A stretch of 64,000 nucleotides of DNA, from assembly GCF_017922435.1 (NCBI RefSeq), contig NZ_VDEZ01000001.1, forward strand, positions 1,488,001-1,552,000, written 5' to 3'. Below the pieces are notes generated by a model that saw nothing but the letters and a program-made list of their open reading frames with translations, did not search any database and was not told the DNA's origin. The DNA is from Thalassospira sp. ER-Se-21-Dark. Its GTDB lineage: Bacteria > Pseudomonadota > Alphaproteobacteria > Rhodospirillales > Thalassospiraceae. Shown piece after piece: positions 42,760 to 53,868 of this stretch; the first letter of the stretch is position 1; each line of letters starts with the position of its first letter. The position numbers and the translations under genes are program-made.

Positions 42760-43123
42760 AGAAAATCTCCGTCTCGGTCAAGCCCGACCGCGCAATCGCC
42801 AGATCTGGCGATTGATTGTCCCGCGGGCTGGAATGTCATCAGGCGGTCTTTTTGATCCGTCAGCCGGAAATTCAGCGACAGGTCTCCCCAAGACCATCCC
42901 GTTCGTTGCTGCGTCGCAGCAGGCTGTACCTATACCAATTTAAGATTTTACACAACCGTGGGGCAGGACCGTGAATTGCGGATGATTGTATTGTGGAAAT
43001 TTTGGGCGTGGGTGCGGAGAAATGAGAAGTGGTGGTTTGGTTGCTCAAACAGCCAGAATGTAAAGCCGTCGGAGCAGGTAAGTGAGGGAATCTTACCTGC
43101 TCCTGCCTGGGATAGACCAAATG
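42760..43123. other. 364-bp intergenic region with a 12-bp hairpin
   Basis: No gene is supported. A perfect 12-bp stem (43071-43082 with 43092-43103, GGAGCAGGTAAG arm) sits 21 nt downstream of the hydrolase stop and may end its transcript, though no T-tract follows. The rest contains the upstream region of the SulP gene, with the SD CGGAGA for its GTG start. Confidence 0.6.
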
Positions 43124-43903
43124 TTATTGGTTGGTTGCTTTGGCAGCTTGGTCAATTGTGTCTGCGACCACTTTCGGCTGGGTCATGAAAATAGAATGGC
43201 TGGCGGAAACCTTGGTGACCTTGGCGTTGATCCGTTCGGCCATCGCGGCCAGCATTTCGGGATCGAATGCCTTGTCCTCGGTTCCATAGACAGCCCAGCT
43301 CGGTTTTGTTCTCCAGGCAGCGTTTTGAAGCTTGGTTTCAAATGCCTTGAGGTTGATTGGAACCTGTGAGTCCCGCATGAAGGCGGCATCCGCATCGCTG
43401 ACGTCATTTGCAAAGCCCTGTTTGAACTTTTCGGGTTCAACAAAGGCATAACCGTCGGTGTGAATGTCCAGAACGAATTCCGGCGACGTTGCATAGCCTT
43501 CATAGAGCTGGCCTGTCGTTTCACCAGCATCCGGCGCGAGGGCCGCGACGTAAACGAGTGCGGCAACTTTGGGATCTATGCCTGCTTCGGTGATGACGGT
43601 TCCGCCCCAAGAATGCCCGACGAGAACAGTCGGTCCATCCTGACGATCAAGGGCGCGTTTTGTTGCGGCAACGTCGTCGGCCAAAGACGTAAGCGGGTTC
43701 TGTACGATGGTTACGTTGTACCCGCGCGCCGTCAGATCATTGTAAACGCCGCGCCAACCGCTTCCATCGGCGAATGCCCCGTGAACGAGCACGACATTGC
43801 GAATGCTGTTGCCGTCTGCGGTCTTGTCGTCTGCCTGCGCAGATGTTGCGGATACCAAGGACAATGCGATGGCAGCGGCGATGTTCAATATCTTGTTCTT
43901 CAT
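43124..43903 (-). CDS. Exported alpha/beta hydrolase (EstA/SalR methylesterase-like)
   Basis: The 259-residue protein has a signal peptide (ILNIAAAIALSLVSATSAQA) and an alpha/beta hydrolase fold: VVLVHGAFADGSGWRGVYND (oxyanion loop and G-x-G pattern), nucleophile elbow VLVGHSWGGTVITEAG (Ser in GHSWGG), and catalytic histidine near KVSASHSIFMTQPKVV. This is the methylesterase/hydroxynitrile-lyase-like subfamily. It is divergent from an OhrR-type regulator with paired operators in the spacer, so it is likely induced by oxidants or peroxides. The substrate is unknown. Confidence 0.9.
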   Translation of the reverse strand: MKNKILNIAAAIALSLVSATSAQADDKTADGNSIRNVVLVHGAFADGSGWRGVYNDLTARGYNVTIVQNPLTSLADDVAATKRALDRQDGPTVLVGHSWGGTVITEAGIDPKVAALVYVAALAPDAGETTGQLYEGYATSPEFVLDIHTDGYAFVEPEKFKQGFANDVSDADAAFMRDSQVPINLKAFETKLQNAAWRTKPSWAVYGTEDKAFDPEMLAAMAERINAKVTKVSASHSIFMTQPKVVADTIDQAAKATNQ

Positions 43904-43990
43904 TTCCGTAATCCTTTTCTGGTCAGTGTAGTTATTGAATGTCGAAAGCAGCGCAGTGTTGGATGTCGCTTTGCGACGTGCTGTGGGATA

Positions 43991-44089
43991 CTTAATAGTT
44001 ATCGCGATAAATGTTATTTCGATAACTATTAAGTTGGATTAATTCTCTTGTCCAGAAAATAATTATCGCGATATATATTATCGTGAATA
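43991..44089. promoter_or_regulatory. Paired OhrR-type operators with 15-bp spacing
   Basis: Near-palindromes TTATCGCGATAA (43999-44010) and TTATTTCGATAA (44014-44025) start 15 bp apart. A second pair, TTATCGCGATAT (44063-44074) and TTATCGTGAATA (44078-44089), has the same spacing. The first pair lies in a 14-bp perfect inverted repeat (43991-44004 with 44020-44033). TTGTCC (44048) and TATATA (44072) could be the regulator promoter, overlapped by the second pair. Confidence 0.78.
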
Positions 44090-44123
44090 AACCTTGAGAT
44101 CAGGTGCCAGAAAGGAGTCTCTT

Positions 44124-44579
44124 TTGTCGGAAGAATCCAACATTCCCGTGCCCCTTGAAGATCAACTATGCTTTGCGATCTATTCCGCAGGGATTGCGAT
44201 CCAGCGGCTCTATAAGCCGTTGTTGAACAAACTTGGCCTGACCTATCCGCAATATCTGGTTCTGAATATCCTCTGGCAGCAAAACACCCAGAGTGTCGGC
44301 CAAATCGCTGATCGACTGGCATTGGAATCAAGCACTCTGACACCCTTGTTAAAGCGTCTTGAGAGTTCCGGTATGGTAAGGCGGGAAAGAAACCCGGATA
44401 ACGAACGACAGGTTCTGATTACGCTAACACCCGCCGGATTGGCGCTTCGTGATCAAGCAGGTTGCCTTGGTGCTGCGCTGTTACAGGCCTCTGGTCAGAG
44501 CCCGGATGAGCTTGCGGATCTGAACAGCAAGACAAAGCAACTCCGTGATCTGATTTACCAGAACGGTGTGGACTGGTAA
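44124..44579 (+). CDS. ohrR: OhrR/MarR-family organic-peroxide-sensing regulator
   Basis: The protein has about 151 residues. EDQLCFAIYSAGIAIQRLYK near residue 18 holds the reactive cysteine in the DxLCFAxY pattern of OhrR. GLTYPQYLVLNILWQ and the winged helix (SVGQIADRLALESSTLTPLL, RRERNPDNERQVLITLT) follow. The start is TTG at 44124, 7 nt after AGGAG. OhrR normally represses ohr, but here the divergent target is a secreted alpha/beta hydrolase, so the local regulon differs. Function as peroxide sensor is inferred from the cysteine motif. Confidence 0.88.
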   Translation: MSEESNIPVPLEDQLCFAIYSAGIAIQRLYKPLLNKLGLTYPQYLVLNILWQQNTQSVGQIADRLALESSTLTPLLKRLESSGMVRRERNPDNERQVLITLTPAGLALRDQAGCLGAALLQASGQSPDELADLNSKTKQLRDLIYQNGVDW

Positions 44580-44604
44580 CCGGCACGTTTTGATCGCATG
44601 GTCT

Positions 44605-45387
44605 TCAAACCGTCGGAACCGTTCCGCCATCAATGACATATTCCGTACCGGTTATGGCACCGGCGCGATCAGATGCCAAAAATGCAATCAGGTTGGCGAC
44701 TTCTTCGGGTTTTGCCGGGCGACCCAGTGGGATGCCGCCAAGTGCATCCATGATGATCTTTTTGCCACCGTCATAGTCGGTGCCTGCTTGTTCTGCCAGG
44801 CGTTCTGCCAAGTGGACGGCGGCTTCTGTTTCTATCCAGCCCGGTGAGACGCGCATGACGCGAACACCTTTGGGAGAGACTTCTTTTGAAAGCGCCTTGC
44901 TATAGGTCGACAAAGCAGCCTTTGCTGCGGCGTAGGCAGTTGTTGAGTCTGGCAGCGGGAGCTCGCGTTGGATTGAGGTCACGTGAATGACGACGCCTTG
45001 TCCCCGGGTGATCATGTCAGGGATCAAATGCCGATCAAGTCGAACGGCCGGAAACAGGTTCAAGTTCAGTTCCTGATGCCAATGATCATCAGACAACGCG
45101 CGAAACCCGCCAGCAGGTGAGGATGAACCGCCAAGCATATGGACGATAATATCCACACCGCCAAGGCGTTGTTTTGTTGCCTCTGCCACTGACAGACAGC
45201 CGTCGTCGGTGGTCAGGTCGGCTGCGATAAAATGATCGTCAGCAAACGTCTCCGGACGGGTGCGCGCTGTGGTCAGAACGGTTGCACCCAGTTCGCGCAA
45301 TAGCTTGAATGTTGCGAGGCCTGCACCTTTTGTCCCGCCGGTAACGAGGGCGCGCTTTCCTTTCAGGGTAAGAAAATCTGACATCAT
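44605..45387 (-). CDS. Short-chain dehydrogenase/reductase
   Basis: The 260-residue classical SDR has the N-terminal nucleotide motif [18 protein letters not shown] (TGxxxGxG), an NAG-like HMLGG segment in place of NNAG, and the Y-x3-K catalytic pair in [20 protein letters not shown], with SIQ supplying the catalytic serine region. The substrate is unknown. Start at 45387 overlaps the preceding NTF2-like gene stop as ATGA, so the two proteins are made from one coupled transcript and may act together. Confidence 0.92.
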   Translation of the reverse strand: MMSDFLTLKGKRALVTGGTKGAGLATFKLLRELGATVLTTARTRPETFADDHFIAADLTTDDGCLSVAEATKQRLGGVDIIVHMLGGSSSPAGGFRALSDDHWHQELNLNLFPAVRLDRHLIPDMITRGQGVVIHVTSIQRELPLPDSTTAYAAAKAALSTYSKALSKEVSPKGVRVMRVSPGWIETEAAVHLAERLAEQAGTDYDGGKKIIMDALGGIPLGRPAKPEEVANLIAFLASDRAGAITGTEYVIDGGTVPTV

Positions 45388-45704
45388 TTCACGCCCATCT
45401 CGGCAATCTTTCCGTCCTTGATGCAAAAGACGTAGTTCAGCGTCACCGGGCTGTTTGGGAAATTTCCACTTACCTTGGCGCGAACCGTGACCTTGTCACC
45501 GGTTGTCTCTGTCTCAAGAGGCTCGGCGACATGGTTGTATTTTGCCTTCGCTGCCAGCCACCAGTTTTGGATTTCGGTCGATCCAACGTGACGTTCGCCT
45601 TCGTCGTGAACGATTGCATCCGTGCAAAACACTTTTGTCAGAATGTCAGGATCTTGGTTTCGATCAGCATCGAAATACGCCTGTACAGCATCAATCATAT
45701 CCAT
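45384..45704 (-). CDS. SnoaL/NTF2-like small protein
   Basis: The 106-residue protein has an alpha+beta cone fold typical of SnoaL-like polyketide-cyclase or ketosteroid-isomerase relatives: [40 protein letters not shown] and [23 protein letters not shown] at 45704 has AAGGAG 8 nt upstream, favoured over GTG at 45713. It is cotranscribed with the SDR gene (ATGA overlap) and is divergent from a LysR regulator. Confidence 0.85.
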   Translation of the reverse strand: MDMIDAVQAYFDADRNQDPDILTKVFCTDAIVHDEGERHVGSTEIQNWWLAAKAKYNHVAEPLETETTGDKVTVRAKVSGNFPNSPVTLNYVFCIKDGKIAEMGVK

Positions 45705-45753
45705 CGCCTTCACTCCTTACGGTGACTTGTATCTCGACAGATAATCCGGATTC

Positions 45754-45767
45754 ATTGTACTAACAAT
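45754..45767. promoter_or_regulatory. Candidate LysR box between the NTF2-like/SDR operon and lysR
   Basis: ATTGT (45754-45758) and ACAAT (45763-45767) form a perfect interrupted dyad fitting the LysR T-N11-A pattern, centred in the 102-bp divergent spacer. A second CAATAATTG dyad lies nearby. Confidence 0.55.
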
Positions 45768-45806
45768 ACGGACAATAATTGATGTAGAGATGAAAAAATC
45801 GGGACA

Positions 45807-46742
45807 ATGGAACGTATCGTCTTGAACGATCTGGAAGCTGTCATGGCAATTGCCAAACGCGGCACATTTCGCGGGGCAGCTATTGATATGGGGGTTTCGA
45901 CGACAGCCTTGAGCCATGCAATCAGCAAGCTTGAGGCTGGTCTGGGTGTCAGGTTGTTTAACCGCACCACACGAAGCGTATCGCTCTCGGATGCGGGCAG
46001 GCTGTTTGTCGACCAGGTCGGTCCTTCGCTTCAGAGCATCCATGATGGATTGGAAGTGGTTCGCTCACAAAGAGAAACGCCGTCAGGGACCATCCGGATC
46101 AATGCGGCCCCTTTTGCGGCGCGTGAGGTGATTTCACCACTTGTATTCGAATATCTTCGCCGGTTTCCGGACATGCATGTTGATCTGGTGACCGAAGGGC
46201 GACTGGTGGATATCGTCGCGGAAGGTTTCGATCTGGGGGTGCGGGTTTCAGGGTTGATTCCCAGTGACATGATCGCAGTGCCACTTGGACGTGTTCAACA
46301 ATATGCGATCGTTGCATCCCCCGACTATTTCAAGGATCGTAAAAAGCCGAAGGTCCCGCCGGACCTTCTGAACCATAAATGCATCCGGGTAAGGCTGCCG
46401 GATGGATCGGTTTTCAGATGGCGGTTTGAAAAGGACGGTGAAGCGGTTCAGATTGACGTGAACGGGCCCATCACACTCGACGAGGCAAGTCTTGCGCGCG
46501 CGGCGGTTCTCGAAGATATCGGGGTTGGCTGTTTTATGGAGCGTGATGTTCTTGCGGACATCGAAGCAGGGCGCCTTGTGCGCGTGCTTGACGACTGGAC
46601 GCTGCCATTTTCAGAGCTGTGCCTTTATTATCCCGGTCGGCGCAATCTGTCGGCGGGGCACAAGGCGTTTGTTGCGCTCGCCCGAGAACTGGGGCGGGGC
46701 GCTGCGTCAAACAAGCCGACTGTCAGTCCAATTGCACTCTGA
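45807..46742 (+). CDS. LysR-family transcriptional regulator
   Basis: The 311-residue protein has the N-terminal winged helix ([40 protein letters not shown]) and a C-terminal effector domain ([38 protein letters not shown]). It matches the LysR subgroup related to DsdC/CrgA-like regulators of SDRs. It is divergent from the NTF2-like/SDR pair with a clear dyad in the spacer, so it probably controls that pair. Confidence 0.92.
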   Translation: MERIVLNDLEAVMAIAKRGTFRGAAIDMGVSTTALSHAISKLEAGLGVRLFNRTTRSVSLSDAGRLFVDQVGPSLQSIHDGLEVVRSQRETPSGTIRINAAPFAAREVISPLVFEYLRRFPDMHVDLVTEGRLVDIVAEGFDLGVRVSGLIPSDMIAVPLGRVQQYAIVASPDYFKDRKKPKVPPDLLNHKCIRVRLPDGSVFRWRFEKDGEAVQIDVNGPITLDEASLARAAVLEDIGVGCFMERDVLADIEAGRLVRVLDDWTLPFSELCLYYPGRRNLSAGHKAFVALARELGRGAASNKPTVSPIAL

Positions 46743-46794
46743 CCAAGGCTGTTGGCCAGAGTGCTCCGGATCTTCTTGCATTTTGAAATGCCGG

Positions 46795-47877
46795 TCAGGC
46801 GTTGTCGAGAAGCGCCTTGGCGATCGCCTCGCCACAGGTGACGGTGTTGGCCTTGCCGCCAAGGTCAGCGGTACGCAGGTTTTCATCGAGCAGGACGGCC
46901 TCAATGGCGCGCATGATGGCATCATGGGCATCGGTATGGCCCAAGTGATCAAGCATCATTGCCCCGGACCAAATCTGACCGATGGGGTTGGCGATGCCCT
47001 TGCCAGCGATATCCGGGGCAGAGCCATGGACCGGTTCGAACAGTGAGGGGAATTTGCGTTCCGGGTTGATGTTGCCCGATGGCGCGATGCCGATTGTACC
47101 CGTACAGGCCGGGCCAAGGTCGGACAGGATATCGCCAAACAGGTTCGAGGCCACGACGACATCAAAGCGATCCGGGTTCAGGACGAACTGGGCGGTCAGA
47201 ATATCGATATGATATTTGTCCCATGTGACGTCGGGATAGTTTTTCGCCATTTCGATCACGCGTTCATCCCAATAGGGCATGGTGATCGAAATGCCGTTTG
47301 ATTTGGTCGCCGAAGTCACATGTTTGCGCGGGCGTTTCTGGGCCAGCTCGAACGCGTATTTCAGGATGCGATCAATGCCGGTGCGCGACATGACGGTTTC
47401 CTGAATGACGATTTCACGGTCCGTGCCGGGATACATCTTGCCCCCGACCGAGGAATATTCACCTTCGGTGTTTTCGCGCACGACATAGAAATCAATATCG
47501 CCCGGTTTGCGACCCGCGAGCGGCGATGGCACGCCGGGCATCAGTTTGGCCGGGCGCAAATTGACATACTGGTCAAAGTCGCGCCGGAACATGATCAGCG
47601 ATCCCCACAGCGAAATATGGTCCGGCACCGTATCGGGCCAGCCGACCGCACCAAAGAAGATCGCATCATGCGGTTCGATCTGTGCGCGCCAGTCATCGGG
47701 CATCATTTGGCCGTGCTTTTGATAGTAGTCGCACGAGCCGAATTCGAATTCATTAAACACCAGATCGAGGTCGAAAACTTCGGCGGCGGCCTTAAGCACG
47801 CGGATGCCTTCGGGCATGACTTCGGTTCCGATGCCGTCGCCGGCGATGACTGCGATTTTGTGGGTGGGGCGTGTCAC
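46795..47877 (-). CDS. Tartrate dehydrogenase/decarboxylase or D-malate dehydrogenase (isocitrate dehydrogenase family)
   Basis: The 360-residue NAD-dependent beta-hydroxyacid oxidative decarboxylase has VIAGDGIGTEVMPEGIRVLK, GAVGWPDTVPDHISLWGSLI, the YVNLRPAKLMPGVPSPLAGR arginine region, ENTEGEYSSVGGKMYPGT, and the metal/cofactor segment NLFGDILSDLGPACTGTIG with EPVHGSAPDIAGKGIANPIG. The pattern is that of TtuC/DmlA (tartrate or D-malate) rather than LeuB. GTG start 47877 follows GGAGAA at 8 nt. No transporter for tartrate or malate is adjacent. Confidence 0.9.
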   Translation of the reverse strand: MTRPTHKIAVIAGDGIGTEVMPEGIRVLKAAAEVFDLDLVFNEFEFGSCDYYQKHGQMMPDDWRAQIEPHDAIFFGAVGWPDTVPDHISLWGSLIMFRRDFDQYVNLRPAKLMPGVPSPLAGRKPGDIDFYVVRENTEGEYSSVGGKMYPGTDREIVIQETVMSRTGIDRILKYAFELAQKRPRKHVTSATKSNGISITMPYWDERVIEMAKNYPDVTWDKYHIDILTAQFVLNPDRFDVVVASNLFGDILSDLGPACTGTIGIAPSGNINPERKFPSLFEPVHGSAPDIAGKGIANPIGQIWSGAMMLDHLGHTDAHDAIMRAIEAVLLDENLRTADLGGKANTVTCGEAIAKALLDNA

Positions 47878-48019
47878 GGTGCTGTTCTCCGCTGATGTGT
47901 GTTTTTTGGTGGCTTGTCGGTTTGGTGAAAACCGGGGGGCTGATTATTGCCTTGATACGGCCTTACGTCGAGCCCCGGAAGCGATCCGGATTACAGTCCT
48001 GATTGCAGCCCGGATACAA

Positions 48020-48049
48020 GAAAGGCCCCGCCATTGGCAGGGGCCTTTC
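48020..48049 (-). terminator. Terminator downstream of acs
   Basis: GAAAGGCCCC (48020-48029) pairs with GGGGCCTTTC (48040-48049); the minus-strand product ends with TTTCTTGT. Lies 45 nt after the acs stop. Confidence 0.75.
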
Positions 48050-48093
48050 CGTGTAAGGGTATCTGGAGACTTATCGTCGCCGGAGTTCAGGCC

Positions 48094-50037
<1,944 letters not shown>

Positions 50038-50552
50038 ATGTGGCCTCTTGTTCGTTTCCTGTGGTCTCTAGGTCGGCACCGGGGTGCTTTCGATGACTTT
50101 TCCAACGGGCTCGAAAAAGGCATCCGTCCGATGCGGTAATTTCGGTGCGGTTCAGAACCTGCTTTGCCATGCTGCCCGGTCCGGTGTGTGATCGGTCCCG
50201 TTCAAAGGGGGCGGGCACGGCAAAGTTACTCCTGTCGCTTGCGCCCTATGCTAGTGCGCAGAGAGTATTGAGGGAATACAACTTAAGACGGGGGCGGGCC
50301 TGGCCGGGTGCGCGTTGGTTGGTGTACGTTTGCCGCACTGGCAGGCATGGTCGTCGTCATTGGCCGCCCTTGGGTGCCGATCCTTGGTTCTGTTCCCTTA
50401 TCCAATTGAAATATATCCGAAATTTCGGGCTTCGCCAGTGAAGCCGATTACATTTTTTCTGTATGCGGATGTGGGGCCAGCTTGGTTCGGTTCTGGATTT
50501 GACGGAACAAAACAGATACAAAGAAGCCAGCACGTAATCAAATGGTGGGATA
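50038..50552. other. 515-bp intergenic region, no gene recognised
   Basis: This divergent spacer separates acs and rmuC. It contains only short frames without convincing SD or signatures. It must hold both promoters; no operator or riboswitch-like structure stood out. Confidence 0.5.
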
Positions 50553-52082
50553 ATGGATCCGATTTCTTTGGCAGCAGGGGCGCTTGGCGCATCTGTTCTG
50601 GCACTTGTCTTTAGCATCATGATGGTCAAGCGCATCAAGGATGCCGCAGAAGCCGAGACGGAGTCGCGCACAGCCCTTCTGGCGTCCCAGCTTGAACATG
50701 CGGACAATACCCGGCGCGATCTTGCGACCGAGGTGGCACAGATGCGTGAAAAGCTTGCCGAGGCATCGGAAAAGCGGGCCATTGCTGAAACCACGGCCAA
50801 CCGGGTGCCGGTTCTTGAAGCCGAAATGAAGGAACTTCGCACCGCCCTTGACCACTGGCGCGAAAAGGGGTCCGAGCTTGAAACCGCGCTTGAGAAAGAG
50901 CGCGAGGCGGCCAAGGAAAAGCTCGAAATGCTGGAAGACGCCAAGACCAAGCTGCTTGATAGCTTCAAGGCGCTGTCGTCCGATGCGCTTAAGGTCAATA
51001 ACGACGAGTTCATGAAGCTGGCGCGCGAAAACTTTTCCCGCCTGCAGGAAGGGGCCAAGGGTGATCTTGAAAAACGCCAGCAGGCCATTGACGGGATCGT
51101 AAAACCCATCCGCGAACGGCTTGAAGCCTTTGATACCAAGGTTAACGAACTTGAAAAAAACCGCAAGGAAGCCTACGGCGAGCTGCGTGAACAGGTCGGG
51201 ACCCTGGTGCAATCGCAACACAAATTGTCCAAGGAAACCCAGACGCTGAGTTCTGCCCTGCGGTCCAGTTCGTCGGTGTCGGGCAAGTGGGGCGAATTGC
51301 AGCTCAAGCGGATTGTCGAACTGGCCGGGATGCTCAAGCATTGCGACTTTGACGAACAGGTGCATTTCAACACCGACGAAGGTGTTCAGAAACCCGACAT
51401 GGTCATTCACCTGCCGGGCGGCAAGAATATCGTGGTCGATGCCAAGGCCCCGACATCGGCCTATCTTGAGGCGATTGACGAGAAATATGACGAGGATCGC
51501 CGCGAAGCCTTGATGGCGACCTATGTCACCAATGTGCGCAAGGTGATCACCGATCTTTCGAAAAAATCATACTGGAAGTCGGTCGACAGTCCGGAATTTG
51601 TCGTGCTGTTCCTGCCCGGTGAGAGCTTCTTCTCGGCCGCCCTTGAACGTGACCCGCGTTTGATTGAGGACAGCTTCCGCGACGGGGTCATTCTGGCAAC
51701 ACCGACGACCTTGCTGGGCCTGCTTAAGGCCGTGTCATATGGCTGGCGACAGGAAGCCTTGGCCGAAAGCGCACGCGATATCAGTGAAATCGGCTTGCAG
51801 CTTTATGATCGTCTGGGCGCGCTTGCCAAGCATTTCTCATCGATGGGAAAATCGCTTGAAAGTACGGTGAAGCATTACAACAAGACGCTGGGGTCACTCG
51901 AAGGATCGGTTCTGGTGTCGGCGCGCAAGCTCAAGGAAAAGCATATCGTCTCTGATGACCGCATGATCGAGGAACCTTCTCCGTCGGAAACCCACGTGCG
52001 CGAAATCACCAAGACGGAATTGCTGGCTGGGCCAGAGGATGCGACGGCAGACGCGGATGTGACGCCAGACGCCAGGGATTAA
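50553..52082 (+). CDS. rmuC: DNA recombination protein RmuC
   Basis: The 509-residue protein has an N-terminal membrane anchor (LAAGALGASVLALVFSIMMV), a long coiled coil (about 28-210, heptads such as ALEKEREAAKEKLEMLEDAK) and the RmuC nuclease-like domain (about 235-430) with SGKWGELQLKRIVELAGM, KPDMVIHLPGGKNIVVDAKA, FVVLFLPGESFFSAALE and ATPTTLLGLLKAVSYGWR. RmuC is thought to trim inverted-repeat DNA structures. It is followed by def after about 160 nt. Confidence 0.95.
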   Translation: MDPISLAAGALGASVLALVFSIMMVKRIKDAAEAETESRTALLASQLEHADNTRRDLATEVAQMREKLAEASEKRAIAETTANRVPVLEAEMKELRTALDHWREKGSELETALEKEREAAKEKLEMLEDAKTKLLDSFKALSSDALKVNNDEFMKLARENFSRLQEGAKGDLEKRQQAIDGIVKPIRERLEAFDTKVNELEKNRKEAYGELREQVGTLVQSQHKLSKETQTLSSALRSSSSVSGKWGELQLKRIVELAGMLKHCDFDEQVHFNTDEGVQKPDMVIHLPGGKNIVVDAKAPTSAYLEAIDEKYDEDRREALMATYVTNVRKVITDLSKKSYWKSVDSPEFVVLFLPGESFFSAALERDPRLIEDSFRDGVILATPTTLLGLLKAVSYGWRQEALAESARDISEIGLQLYDRLGALAKHFSSMGKSLESTVKHYNKTLGSLEGSVLVSARKLKEKHIVSDDRMIEEPSPSETHVREITKTELLAGPEDATADADVTPDARD

Positions 52083-52242
52083 GCCAAACCGGTTTTGGCC
52101 GAGATCCCTTGTGCGCGACATGGCAGCCATCACGCGTAAATCGGGCTGTTTGCTTGACTTGGGCGTGGGGAGACCTTATCTCGAAGCGCGAAATTCGCTA
52201 TAATCAGTTACCGAACTACGATTGAAACCGGATCAGAGACCC

Positions 52243-52761
52243 ATGGCCCTGCGTGAAATTCTTATCGTTCCAGACTCGCGCCTGAAAAAGGAATGCGAAC
52301 CGGTCGAAGCCGTGAATGATGAGATCAAGACACTTCTCGATGACATGCTCGAAACCATGTATGCGGCACCAGGCATTGGCCTTGCGGCACCGCAGATCGG
52401 GGTGATGAAGCGCGTGGTGGTCATGGATGTGTCCGATGACAAGGACAAGCCGGAACCGCTGAAGTTGATCAATCCGGAGATCATCTGGGAATCTGAGGAA
52501 ACCTCGATCTATCAGGAAGGGTGCCTGTCGATCCCGGAACAATATGCCGATGTCGAACGCCCGGCTGAAGTCGGCATGCGCTATATGGATGAAAACGGCG
52601 AAACGCACGAGATCGAGGCAGACGGGTTGCTTGCGACCTGCATCCAGCACGAGATCGATCATCTGGATGGCGTTCTGTTCACCGATTATCTGAGCACGCT
52701 CAAGCGCAACATGATCCTGAAAAAAGTCCAGAAGCTGCAGAAGACTAAAAAGTCTGCCTGA
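52243..52761 (+). CDS. def: Peptide deformylase
   Basis: The 172-residue metalloenzyme removes the formyl group from nascent methionine. All three family motifs are present: GIGLAAPQIG (about residues 44-53), EGCLSIPEQ (metal cysteine) and QHEIDHLDGVLF (metal histidines and catalytic Glu). ATG 52243 gives the usual amino end MALREILIVPD; the frame is open to 52222. fmt, whose product adds the formyl group to initiator tRNA, lies about 1.1 kb downstream with a DUF429 gene between. Confidence 0.97.
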   Translation: MALREILIVPDSRLKKECEPVEAVNDEIKTLLDDMLETMYAAPGIGLAAPQIGVMKRVVVMDVSDDKDKPEPLKLINPEIIWESEETSIYQEGCLSIPEQYADVERPAEVGMRYMDENGETHEIEADGLLATCIQHEIDHLDGVLFTDYLSTLKRNMILKKVQKLQKTKKSA

Positions 52762-52783
52762 GACGTCTGATCAGAAACGTATG

Positions 52784-52813
52784 CAAAGGGCCGGTTTTCC
52801 GGCCCTTTTGTTT
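52784..52813 (+). terminator. Rho-independent terminator after def
   Basis: AAAGGGCCGG (52784-52793) pairs with CCGGCCCTTT (52798-52807) around TTTT, followed by TGTTTTG. Confidence 0.88.
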
Positions 52814-52821
52814 TGCGTGAG

Positions 52822-53811
52822 CTAAGATTTGCGGGGTTTGATGTCGTTCGGATCAAGCCCGACGATCCAGCCTTCGCGTTCCAGTATGCTTGGCGTGCGG
52901 GGCAGATGTTCAGGGCGGCGCCCCTCGGCAATTTCGATCAAACCCATCACACCAATCAGGGCGTCAAAGGCATCATCCTTGCCGTGATCCGGTCCAAAGC
53001 CATCCTTGATGTCGTCCCAGACGGCACGACTTATTTCAATGCCTTTGGTTTGGGCGGCATCGCGGAGCTTGTGCAGGTATTTCTTCCGGCTGTCTTGAAT
53101 TGATTTAGTCAACTCACTTGTATCAGTAAACCAGCCATAAATTTCGCCGGGATAGGTTTCAATCAGGGTGACGCCGTGGGATTTGCTGCAGGCTTCAAGG
53201 TCGCCCGCAAACGGCCAGATGTTAAATCCATCGGCATCACCCGGCATGATCAGGTTTTTGAGCCCATGCAGCATGCCCTTGCCGACCTGATTGGCACCAA
53301 GCGTCCAGAAGGGCGGGCAGGCGGCGTTGCGTTGGGTGGTTGGGAATTCGCAGGCGCGATGAAGCGCATCGAAATCGGTCAGGCCCAGTGCCTTGATCAA
53401 ATCGTCGCGTTTTACGCTGCCCTTGATGCCGGAGCTTTGCGGGTAGAAAGGGCGCTTATGCCGGATTTCATCCGGTGATTGGCAGACATCAAAGAATTCC
53501 TGCCATTCATCGGTTTCAAGCAACCCCAGCATGGACATGAAGTCTTTGACATTCGCGCCATCATACCACGCATCCAAAAAACCGATCGGCATATCAAGGC
53601 CAAGCCAGAGCGCATCCTTCTTGCCATGCGCGGCAAGCGATTGGCGAAATTGATGGAGCATCCCGACCGGCTCGATGGCGTGGATTTGCCAGCCGGTGTC
53701 ACGGCGGCTGGCTTTGGCGACCCAGCGGCCCGTGGGCGATAGGCTCCAGTCTGCGTGCCAGATATGTCTGACCGGGTATTTCGGCGATTGAAGTAAGGCT
53801 TGGCTTGTCAT
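52822..53811 (-). CDS. DUF429-like protein, predicted RNase-H-fold nuclease
   Basis: The protein has about 329 residues. It shows acidic clusters expected of DUF429: [11 protein letters not shown] (the usual D-x-P-x-G), [14 protein letters not shown], and the C-terminal [19 protein letters not shown] (D-D-x-x-D-A). Related families are predicted to be RNase-H-like nucleases. Function is not known. The start ATG 53811 has no good SD. The gene lies in antisense orientation between def and fmt, which are normally adjacent. Confidence 0.7.
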   Translation of the reverse strand: MTSQALLQSPKYPVRHIWHADWSLSPTGRWVAKASRRDTGWQIHAIEPVGMLHQFRQSLAAHGKKDALWLGLDMPIGFLDAWYDGANVKDFMSMLGLLETDEWQEFFDVCQSPDEIRHKRPFYPQSSGIKGSVKRDDLIKALGLTDFDALHRACEFPTTQRNAACPPFWTLGANQVGKGMLHGLKNLIMPGDADGFNIWPFAGDLEACSKSHGVTLIETYPGEIYGWFTDTSELTKSIQDSRKKYLHKLRDAAQTKGIEISRAVWDDIKDGFGPDHGKDDAFDALIGVMGLIEIAEGRRPEHLPRTPSILEREGWIVGLDPNDIKPRKS

Positions 53812-53868
53812 TTGGGCAGGATAACGCCAAATTGCCGCCAGAAGAGTCAAAAGATGAATGGGATTGAT

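Noticed and set aside
41437-42855. 472-codon plus-strand open frame antisense to the SulP gene
   Set aside because: The translation is a low-complexity charged protein without motifs, while the minus strand codes an unambiguous SulP transporter.
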